Positions 5,863-12,024 of a stretch of DNA of 13,021 nucleotides are shown here, piece after piece (the stretch's first letter is position 1; each line of letters starts with the position of its first letter). The stretch is from contig JACKPV010000051.1 in NCBI GenBank assembly GCA_024233305.1, forward strand, positions 1 through 13,021, in the 5' to 3' direction. The position numbers and the translations under genes were made by a program. Source of the DNA: Verrucomicrobiales bacterium (GTDB taxonomy: Bacteria; Verrucomicrobiota; Verrucomicrobiia; Limisphaerales; J093). The notes beneath the pieces were generated by a model, which saw only the letters and a list, made by a program, of their open reading frames with translations, ran no database searches and was not told the DNA's origin.

Positions 5863-8715
5863 CTATTGCTGTCGGATCCGGTAGTACCGCTGCCCCGCGG
5901 TGGGCACGATGGTCTGCGGGTTCGCCTGGTTGGCACTGTTGGTCCAGCCGCCCGGCGCCAGAGTGCTCGATTCCTGCAGGGTCCCGCCGCCGGTCCAGGA
6001 GAGGCTCACCTGGCCACCGGAAAGCGAGATCGAGAGCACGGCGACGGGCTCCGGGAGGTCGTCCGGCCCCGCCGCGCGGCTCGCCACCACCTCGGCAGCG
6101 GTCATGACCCCGTTCCAGATGCGGAACTCGTTCAGGGACCCTTGATAGTACGCGTCCGCCGCGTAGTTGGATCGCCCCAGCCAGTTGTTGACGTCGTCGA
6201 TCACACTCAACGCATAGGTCACCGGCCCCGCGGCCACCTGCACCCCGTCGACATAGAGCCGGGCGAGCCGGGCGGTGTAGTTGTAGGTCAGGACCACGTG
6301 TTGTTCTGCGTTGGGGGTCATGGTCGCGCCGCTCTCGAGGATGGGAGTCTCTCCGCCCGTCGCCGACTTGATCGCGAACCGGATCGGCCCGCCGGTGCCC
6401 GTCCGCGGGCAAAGGAACAGGTATCCCAATCCGCTGCCGGCTCCGTCCTCACCGTCGGTCATGGTGCCGAAATCCCACACGCGCTGCCAGGCGCCACCCT
6501 GCCCGCTGAAAGTGCCCCACACCTCGAAGGTGGCGTCTCCCAGGGCGGAGATCATGCCGTTCGGCAGGTCGACGTAGCCGTCGACGCCGTCCATCACAAT
6601 CTGCCCCGCGCCATCGAAGACCGCGCCCAGTCCCATCAGCGTGCCGTCCGCCCCGCCGGCGGAGTCTTCGGCGACGAACTGGCTGGCTCCCTCGGAGAAG
6701 CTGTAGCGGTGGGCGAGGGTCGGGTTCCCCTCGGGAATGGGCGCCACCGTGAGGTCGAACAGGGCGATCAACCCGCCATACGAGGCCCTGATCTGCACCG
6801 TGCCCGGCGCCACGCCCACCGCCTGCTTCAGGTCGTTGATGGTGGCGATGGCGGAATCCATCGACTCGATGACGCAGCTGTCGAACGCGGTGGCGTTCAC
6901 TCCCTGGGCCTGCTCGAAGTCGGCGATAACCGACAGGGAAAGCCCGCCGGATCCGGCGTAAGCGATGCCGGACGCCGGGTCGAACCGAAGCGCCGTCAGG
7001 GCGCCCAGATCACCGCTCGTGGCGTCCGGACCGGCCAGATAATGGATGTAGGCCTCCTCGGCGGTGAGCGGGCCGTCCCAGATGCGCACCTCGTCGATGC
7101 TGCCGATCAGGTTCGCGTCCGCAGAATACTGCGAGCGGCCGAGCCAGTTGTTGACGTCGTTGAGAGCGCTCAACGGGTAGATGACATTCGAGGCGGTGGC
7201 CCGGAGGACCCCGTTCACGTAAACCGACATCCGGCGCTGGCTGTAGTTGTAGACACACGCCACGTAAACGTCCTCGCCTTCCGGCAGCGAGGGTGAGGAA
7301 TCGAGCTGGGGCTGTTCCGAGGGGCCGCCATCCATCGCGAAGCGGAAGGCGCCATTGTCGCCCATCCCCGGCGCCAGGAACATACTGGTGAGGGCGGTGC
7401 CATCGGTGGGATCCTCGCTCCCCGTGGAGTTGTCCCCGAAATCGAACGCCCGCTGCCAGCCGGAGTGGGTGCGGTTCAACCACAGTTCCACGGTGAGGTT
7501 TTCCAGGGCGGAGATGATGCCGTTTGGCAGATCGACATAGGTCTGCGGCGCCTTCGAGCCGTCCAGATGCACGCGCCCTCCCTCCAGGTAGGCGTTGCCC
7601 ATCAACTGGCCGTCCGCGCCACCGACCGAATCGTCGGCCACCAGCGAGCCGGGCGCGTCATTGAAGCTCCAGCGATGCGCGAGCTGCGCCGGCGGCAGCG
7701 GCTGCACGGTGATCTCGACGGTGGCCTCGCTGGCGCCATAGGTCCCGGTGATGGTGGCCGTGCCCACATCGACGCCGCGCACCACGCCGTTGGCATCGAC
7801 GGTGGCAACCTCCGGATTGCTGGAAGCATACGTCGTTTGCCCACCCGGCAAGGGCGTCTCACCGATGGTGGCATACACCCCGACGGGAAGCAGGTCGGCG
7901 ACGCCACCCACCACGAGTTCGCTCGTACTGGCGTTGAGCTTGATTCCCTGCATCACCCCGGCGCCGTCATTGAAGCCCTGCGCAATCTGCACGTCGGTCA
8001 GCGCGTAGTCACGGATCTTGACCGAGGCAATCGAGAGGCTGCCGGAAAGGGCGGCTTGCGGCGCGCCGGCAGCGTCGTTCTGGGCACCGATGTTGATCGG
8101 GTTGAGCGGATGGATGGCGAGGACCATGTCCTCCCGATATTTCTCCAACCCGTTGTCATACACGATCGCGGTCGTCCCGTTGTAGGTATAGACCAGATAA
8201 TGCCAGTAACCGGGGGCCGGGTTGCTGCCACCCCAACCCATGTCCGGAGCGCCCCAATGGCCCACGGCGCCCCACGTGGCATTGCCGCCGTAGTTGAAGG
8301 ACATGTTCGAGCCGTCGGGCCCGCCGCGCTTGCCCCACGCCACCACGGTTTCCTCGTCGGAAAGCGACGGATTGTACACCCACACCTCGATGGTGCAGGG
8401 ACTGGCCCCCTCCAGTTCGGCCGGCGTGATGGGCCCCGAGTAGGCCTCACCACCGCCCTTCAGCGTCACGCAGGGCACGCCATTGATGGATTCAATCGTC
8501 GGAAAGTCCACCGCCAGGCCAACCTCCGCGAACTCACCGCCCAAGGTGCCGTGGTTCGGCCAGAAAAACTGCCCCGCATCGGCCGCATCCAGGTCGACGA
8601 GGACGCTCTGCGCCCAGGCCGACGAGGCCAAGCCCGAGGCCAGCAGCAATGCGCCCCAGCCAATCCGCCGCCGCCCGCGCGCGCCGCCACCTGGAGATGA
8701 ATGTGTCTTGATCAT
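5863..8715 (-). CDS. Large secreted LamG / bacterial Ig-like repeat protein
   Basis: Numbered from the ATG at 8715 (950 aa). Residues 1-35 are a signal peptide: Arg-rich n-region, GALLLASGLAS core, cut AWA-QS. The predicted modules are: LamG/concanavalin-like 37-257; BIG_2-like Ig domain 261-338 (ASSNPEVATVDANGVVRG); LamG 344-562; degenerate Ig-like 567-659; LamG 666-884; and a C-terminal piece, 889-950, ending PTAGQRYYRIRQQ. The second and third LamG modules are close copies, sharing YVDLPNG(I/M)ISAL, DVNNWLGRS and the (D/N)E(V/F)RIW motif. No catalytic motif, transmembrane anchor, PEP-CTERM or LPXTG signal is visible, so it is probably secreted or held non-covalently. LamG folds commonly bind sugars or proteins; adhesion or polysaccharide binding is a reasonable inference, not shown. 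The frame is open upstream to 8880, but only the start at 8715 gives a signal peptide. Confidence 0.9.
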   Translation of the reverse strand: MIKTHSSPGGGARGRRRIGWGALLLASGLASSAWAQSVLVDLDAADAGQFFWPNHGTLGGEFAEVGLAVDFPTIESINGVPCVTLKGGGEAYSGPITPAELEGASPCTIEVWVYNPSLSDEETVVAWGKRGGPDGSNMSFNYGGNATWGAVGHWGAPDMGWGGSNPAPGYWHYLVYTYNGTTAIVYDNGLEKYREDMVLAIHPLNPINIGAQNDAAGAPQAALSGSLSIASVKIRDYALTDVQIAQGFNDGAGVMQGIKLNASTSELVVGGVADLLPVGVYATIGETPLPGGQTTYASSNPEVATVDANGVVRGVDVGTATITGTYGASEATVEITVQPLPPAQLAHRWSFNDAPGSLVADDSVGGADGQLMGNAYLEGGRVHLDGSKAPQTYVDLPNGIISALENLTVELWLNRTHSGWQRAFDFGDNSTGSEDPTDGTALTSMFLAPGMGDNGAFRFAMDGGPSEQPQLDSSPSLPEGEDVYVACVYNYSQRRMSVYVNGVLRATASNVIYPLSALNDVNNWLGRSQYSADANLIGSIDEVRIWDGPLTAEEAYIHYLAGPDATSGDLGALTALRFDPASGIAYAGSGGLSLSVIADFEQAQGVNATAFDSCVIESMDSAIATINDLKQAVGVAPGTVQIRASYGGLIALFDLTVAPIPEGNPTLAHRYSFSEGASQFVAEDSAGGADGTLMGLGAVFDGAGQIVMDGVDGYVDLPNGMISALGDATFEVWGTFSGQGGAWQRVWDFGTMTDGEDGAGSGLGYLFLCPRTGTGGPIRFAIKSATGGETPILESGATMTPNAEQHVVLTYNYTARLARLYVDGVQVAAGPVTYALSVIDDVNNWLGRSNYAADAYYQGSLNEFRIWNGVMTAAEVVASRAAGPDDLPEPVAVLSISLSGGQVSLSWTGGGTLQESSTLAPGGWTNSANQANPQTIVPTAGQRYYRIRQQ
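6064..6720 (-). repeat. Internal LamG repeat, copy B
   Basis: Encodes LamG residues 666-884 and is related to the segment at 7030-7686 with an offset of 966 nt. Shared motifs include LAHR(Y/W)SF, GGADG(T/Q)LMG, YVDLPNG and DVNNWLGRS. DNA similarity remains visible, for example AGCCAGTTGTTGACGTCGT in both copies. Confidence 0.75.
7030..7686 (-). repeat. Internal LamG repeat, copy A
   Basis: Encodes LamG residues 344-562, the partner of copy B. Each copy is preceded by an Ig-like stretch, so the duplicated unit is probably Ig-like plus LamG (about 7030-7935 and 6064-7017). The Ig part has diverged much more than the LamG part. Confidence 0.75.
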
Positions 8716-8882
8716 AAGGCAAACAAGGTTATCTGAAGCACTGTTGTAATCGGACCACATCACCGGGCCGCCCGCAGCGCGACGGAATGACCGTTCGCCC
8801 GACCGGCATGGATCGTCGTTACCCGTCCTTCGACAGAACGGCACCCGACGTCTTTCGACCCGTGCGTGAACATGCGGCACAG

Positions 8883-8908
8883 TTGCTTAACTTTGTTTAT
8901 TTTGTCAA
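8883..8908 (-). promoter_or_regulatory. AT-rich island with consensus -35 (TTGACA) in the divergent intergenic region
   Basis: The 288 bp between the LamG start (8715) and the hydrolase start (9004) is GC-rich except for this stretch of mostly A and T. On the minus strand it contains a perfect TTGACA (8908-8903). No good -10 box follows at 16-18 bp spacing (CAACTG at 17 bp). It would give an untranslated leader of over 150 nt for the LamG gene. I see no convincing plus-strand promoter in it. It is a candidate promoter region, not a demonstrated one; the rest of the gap shows nothing recognisable. Confidence 0.25.
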
Positions 8909-9003
8909 GGGAAACCTCCGCCCGCGCCAGGGCGCTTTCCCCAGCTGGATCGGGCCGGCGAATTCTTCGTGTTCCCCCTCCCCCGGAAGCCTATGATCGC
9001 GGC

Positions 9004-9840
9004 ATGCGACGCCTGCTGTTGACTGCGTTGATTGCGGTGCGGGCCGGCCTCCCGGCGACGGCGGCGGAGGCGGCGATGCCCCCCGGCGTGCGCACCAACC
9101 TGGCGGCGGCAGTGGTGTTCATACCCGAAGGCGCGAACGCAACCCCAACGACCACGTTCGACCTCACCCTTCACCTCCACGGGGCGCCGGCGGTAGTCGA
9201 GCGCAACTTCATCGCGGCCCGCAGCCCGGGCATCCTGGCCAACGTGACCCTTCCCGGACTGAGCGCGGTGTATGCGCGTCACTTCGCGACCACCAATGCA
9301 TTCTGGGAGATCGTCCGTGACGCCGCCGACCGGCTGCGATCTGAAGGGGGGCCGCCACCGTTGCTGCGACGCTTGACGGTGACCTCGTTCAGCGCGGGGT
9401 TCGGTGGCGTTCGGGAACTGCTCAAGGATGAGGCGATCTTCGAGCGCATCGACACCCTGGTGATGGCCGACTCGATCTACGCCGGCTTCGCGGGCGATCC
9501 CGCCGAACGCCGGGTGGATCCCGCAAACATGGCGGGCTTCCTGCGGTTTGCGCGCGAGGCCGTCGCCGGACGGAAGCGGCTGCTGATTACGCACACGCAA
9601 CTCGCCACCCCCACCTACGCCAGCACGGTCGAAACCGCGAATCACCTCATCGCCCGGCTGGGCGGAGAACGCACGCCCGCGAACGAGGATTGGGGGAACG
9701 GGTTGCGCCTGCTGAACCGCTTCCAGCGCGGTCAGTGCGAGATCCTGGGCTTTGCCGGAGCGACCGGCGAAGACCACCTTCAGCACCTCCGGCAACTCGC
9801 CCGGTGGCTTCGACGCGCTTCGGAGGATCCCGCGGACTGA
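9004..9840 (+). CDS. Secreted alpha/beta-hydrolase-like protein of unknown substrate
   Basis: 278 aa from the ATG at 9004. MRRLLLTALIAVRAGLPATAAEA is a signal peptide, so the protein is exported. Features resembling a serine hydrolase are LTLHLHG (54-60), a possible oxyanion-side strand and turn; LTVTSFSAGFGG (124-135), a nucleophile-elbow-like S-x-S-x-G with candidate S130; MADSIYAGF with candidate acid D156; and GEDHLQHL near the C-terminus with candidate H258. The order Ser-Asp-His and the spacing fit the fold, and the length is typical. The elbow is S-x-S-x-G rather than G-x-S-x-G, so membership is inferred by pattern, not certain. Esterase activity is possible but not shown. The frame is open upstream to 8866; that extension has no signal peptide at its start. 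It is divergent from the LamG gene, convergent with the isomerase gene, and the only plus-strand gene here. An upstream GGAAG is too far (about 14 nt) to be a strong ribosome site. Confidence 0.82.
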   Translation: MRRLLLTALIAVRAGLPATAAEAAMPPGVRTNLAAAVVFIPEGANATPTTTFDLTLHLHGAPAVVERNFIAARSPGILANVTLPGLSAVYARHFATTNAFWEIVRDAADRLRSEGGPPPLLRRLTVTSFSAGFGGVRELLKDEAIFERIDTLVMADSIYAGFAGDPAERRVDPANMAGFLRFAREAVAGRKRLLITHTQLATPTYASTVETANHLIARLGGERTPANEDWGNGLRLLNRFQRGQCEILGFAGATGEDHLQHLRQLARWLRRASEDPAD

Positions 9841-9841
9841 A

Positions 9842-9872
9842 CCCGCGCCCGCCCCGCCGGCGGAGTCGCGGG
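9842..9872. terminator. Possible bidirectional terminator hairpin between convergent genes
   Basis: CCCGCG (9842-9847) pairs with CGCGGG (9867-9872), and an inner CCG/CGG (9854-9856/9861-9863) can extend the structure across an internal loop. It lies 1 nt after the hydrolase stop and 7 nt beyond the isomerase stop, where a shared terminator would be expected. There is no T-run on either side. Confidence 0.25.
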
Positions 9873-9879
9873 ACGGTCA

Positions 9880-11322
9880 TCAACAAACGCGGACCACCTC
9901 CATACCCAGAAGCGCGCCGAGTTTGTCCAGCTTTGCCGCAACATGACCCACACCGACGGCGCAGTGATGCGCGGGCCCATGGACGTTCCACGTTTCGACG
10001 AACCGTCGCGCGCCCAGGGAAAACCGGTAGCGGCTGTTGGTGTTGCCGATCTCGAGGATCGGACCGGGCACCGATTCGCCTTCGGCCACCAGCAGCTTCA
10101 ACCGTCCGTCCACCGTCTGCACCACCGAGAGCAACGTGACCGGACCATGCTTCACGGACATTTCGACCGACACCCCTCGTCCCACCTTGCCGTGATAGAC
10201 GCGCAGTGGACGCACCTTCGTCCTCCCCTCCGCGATGGCGATGTGCCCCGGCCCATCGTGCCCCATCAGGACCAGGTCCGACGGAAAGTCCATGGCGTAA
10301 TACTCGGTGAACGAACCGCCCACCCCGAACGCATCCATGATCTTCATCGCCTGCGCATTCTTGATTTCGAGTTCCCCGGCCACCGGGATGCCCCGCCCGG
10401 TCAGCAGTGACGTGCCCAGGATGATCGAGCTGATCGTCTCCTCGTTGGCGGGATTCCCGGTGCCCATGTAGTAATAGGCCATCGAGCCAAGCCGGTGCCG
10501 GTCCGCCAGCCGGTCCAGTGCGACCGAGGTCCGGGCAGCCCGCTCCAATTCCTCCCCCGGACAGTCCGATTGCACATCGAACGTCTCGTGAAAGAGCGCG
10601 ACGCGCGCCTTGATCTCGTCCGCCACCACCTCCGCCCGCAACGCCGTCAGCTCATCCACCTCGACGATTTCGACGTGCCCGCCGAAGCAGGCGCACTGCT
10701 GGGTAAGGTCGGAGTAGATGTCGAGCATGCCGCAATAGTAATGCCCCATGACCCCAAGCCGGTTGTGCTCCATGACGTGGGCGACCCGCGCGGCCTCGAC
10801 CCATTCGTCGACCTCGCGCCAGCAGTCCGGATCGTCCTCGAGCATCCCGGTGACCTGGTGGAACGGAATGCGGGCCCGGTTGAAAACGTTGGCGATCTCG
10901 GGCACGGGACAGGCGGCGCAGTGGGCCAGCCATTCCCCGGTCATTCGGGTGCGATCCCCGAGCCGGTTGAAGCGCGCATAGTCAATTGCGGGCGCCGGTT
11001 GCAGATTCAGAATGATCACGGGCACCTTCGCCCGCCGGACCACGGGCAGAACGGTGGACGAGAGGGCGTAGGTGGTGACGTGCAGGAAGATCAAGTCGAC
11101 ATCCGCCTGGCGGAAGGTGTGGCCCGCGGTCATGGCCTTCTCCGGCGTGTCCACGAGTCCGAGGTTCACCACCTCGACGCCGGGCCGTTCCAGTCGGGCC
11201 GCCGTCCGGCCAAGGTAGCCTTCGAGCCGGGACTTCAAACCCTCGAACTGGGGCCAGTAAGCATCGAGGCCGATGCCGAACAAACCGAGCTTGAGGGACG
11301 GGGCGGTCGTGAACGTCTTCAT
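9880..11322 (-). CDS. AraA/FucI-type L-arabinose (or L-fucose) isomerase-like protein
   Basis: 480 aa from the ATG at 11322; a GTG two codons upstream is the alternative. Predicted cytoplasmic aldose-ketose isomerase with no signal peptide. The N-terminus LGLFGIGLDAYWPQFEGLK marks the L-fucose/L-arabinose isomerase superfamily group. The region GELEIKNAQAMKIMDAFG...GGSFTEYYAMDF...DLVLMGHDGPGH lines up with E. coli AraA GEGDWK...SFMEDYTYHF...DLVLGSHMLE. From memory of that enzyme, E317, E340, H355 and H452/H453 (in WNVHGPAHH) match its metal-binding and catalytic E306, E333, H350 and H450. Length is close to AraA (about 500 aa). Substrate is not settled by these residues, but nearby arabinofuranosidases favour L-arabinose to L-ribulose. 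It lies alone on the minus strand, convergent with the hydrolase gene, so it is not in an operon with the glycosidases. No kinase or epimerase gene is adjacent. Confidence 0.85.
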   Translation of the reverse strand: MKTFTTAPSLKLGLFGIGLDAYWPQFEGLKSRLEGYLGRTAARLERPGVEVVNLGLVDTPEKAMTAGHTFRQADVDLIFLHVTTYALSSTVLPVVRRAKVPVIILNLQPAPAIDYARFNRLGDRTRMTGEWLAHCAACPVPEIANVFNRARIPFHQVTGMLEDDPDCWREVDEWVEAARVAHVMEHNRLGVMGHYYCGMLDIYSDLTQQCACFGGHVEIVEVDELTALRAEVVADEIKARVALFHETFDVQSDCPGEELERAARTSVALDRLADRHRLGSMAYYYMGTGNPANEETISSIILGTSLLTGRGIPVAGELEIKNAQAMKIMDAFGVGGSFTEYYAMDFPSDLVLMGHDGPGHIAIAEGRTKVRPLRVYHGKVGRGVSVEMSVKHGPVTLLSVVQTVDGRLKLLVAEGESVPGPILEIGNTNSRYRFSLGARRFVETWNVHGPAHHCAVGVGHVAAKLDKLGALLGMEVVRVC

Positions 11323-11588
11323 GGGCACGCGGGGAGTCTAGGTCGGAACGTCTTCGTTGAGAAGCAGGCACCGCTTGGAAATCGCTCGGCCCGGGAGAAA
11401 GGACCATCAACCGGGCAGCCGTCAGCGGGCTCCTCCCCCCACTACGCTGCCCACGGGGCGACCGGACAGGAAGCAGGACCAAAGCACCCCGGTTTCAGAG
11501 CTTTCGAAGCCCCCCCGGCAAGGCCACCTCCCGCGTCTCGATGCACCGCAGCAAAGGACCTAATAATGAGAGGGATAGTGGGACATGG

Positions 11589-11601
11589 AGGGACAGGTTC
11601 A
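11589..11601 (+). repeat. AGKGACAGGTTCA repeat, copy 1
   Basis: AGGGACAGGTTCA, one mismatch (T to G at position 3) from copies 2 and 3. It is preceded by GGGATA (11572-11577) and GGGACA (11580-11585), making a short run of GGGAYA elements 8-10 bp apart (the third is 11590-11595, inside this copy). Confidence 0.7.
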
Positions 11602-11628
11602 AAGTCCGCCGGACTCCGGTAGAAACCT
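11595..11628. other. Imperfect nested hairpin overlapping repeat copy 1
   Basis: AGGTT (11595-11599) pairs with AACCT (11624-11628). Inside, AGTCC (11603-11607) pairs with GGACT (11611-11615) around a 3-nt loop, leaving an asymmetric internal loop of 3 and 8 nt. It may be REP-like, since palindromes near Y1 transposases are their usual targets, but the match to known REP structure is only partial. Confidence 0.35.
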
Positions 11629-11640
11629 ATGCGCGGAGGT

Positions 11641-11653
11641 AGTGACAGGTTCA
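11641..11653 (+). repeat. AGKGACAGGTTCA repeat, copy 2
   Basis: AGTGACAGGTTCA; the match to copy 3 extends one base (AGTGACAGGTTCAG, 14 bp). It starts 52 bp after copy 1. A further GGACAT occurs at 11661-11666. Confidence 0.75.
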
Positions 11654-11771
11654 GGATATTGGACATCGAAAGCCCGCCACTCATCGTGGCTCGTGATTGA
11701 GGTCCTCAGCCGGTGCCGATGGTCTGGACTACCAACGATCAGCGGCAGCCCGTTCGAGGGGTTCCAGACAG

Positions 11772-11784
11772 AGTGACAGGTTCA
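11772..11784 (+). repeat. AGKGACAGGTTCA repeat, copy 3
   Basis: AGTGACAGGTTCA, identical to copy 2 and 131 bp from it by start position. Copies 2 and 3 bracket a segment of about 117 bp with no recognisable content. The irregular spacing argues against a CRISPR array. Confidence 0.75.
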
Positions 11785-12024
11785 GAGAGACAGCCCGCGA
11801 CCTCCTCCGATGATCATCGTTCGCTGCTCCTGGAATTCCCACCTTCTACCGGCCTCCTCAGTGCGTTTCACACACCTTCAGGGTGTTCTCCCCGCCCCGC
11901 AGGTTCGGTTCAACCGCCTTCCGGAGCCGCGTTCAGCCACCACAGGAGGTCGCTCATCCCGCCCGTGCCCCGCGCGCCCCCCTCGCAATGTGATCCCCCC
12001 TCGCCTGATCACCACCGGCGCCGA

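Larger units (their letters stand above)
11323..12024. other. Intergenic region of about 700 bp without a credible gene
   Basis: Short open frames exist on both strands (for example 11442-11684 minus and 11585-11776 plus) but none has a recognisable domain, signal peptide or plausible start context. The isomerase promoter should lie in the first 100 bp; only weak matches are seen (TTCTCA, 17 bp, TAGACT on the minus strand). The middle, 11570-11790, holds the AGKGACAGGTTCA repeats and a small imperfect hairpin. From about 11880 the plus strand becomes C-rich, continuing into the transposase gene. It may be the decayed flank of the transposase element. Confidence 0.6.

Noticed and set aside
5863..6060. 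PEP-CTERM or LPXTG anchoring signal at the C-terminus of the LamG protein
   Set aside because: The tail ends YYRIRQQ with no hydrophobic segment and no sorting motif.
5866..8700. Two long plus-strand open frames opposite the LamG gene
   Set aside because: Their translations carry repeated segments only because they mirror the LamG repeats; no independent protein features.
11352..11364. CTTC-GTTGA-GAAG hairpin upstream of the isomerase gene
   Set aside because: A 4-bp stem is expected by chance and there is no second operator-like copy.
10495..11622. Plus-strand open frame of 375 codons across the isomerase gene and its upstream region
   Set aside because: Antisense to conserved isomerase sequence for most of its length, His/Arg/Pro-rich, no domain.
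11442..11684. Small minus-strand open frame (80 codons) upstream of the isomerase gene
   Set aside because: No domain, no signal peptide, no ribosome site; it runs through the repeat copies, which do not look coding.
11589..11784. CRISPR array
   Set aside because: Repeats are only 13 bp, spacings are 52 and 131 bp, and there are no cas genes.
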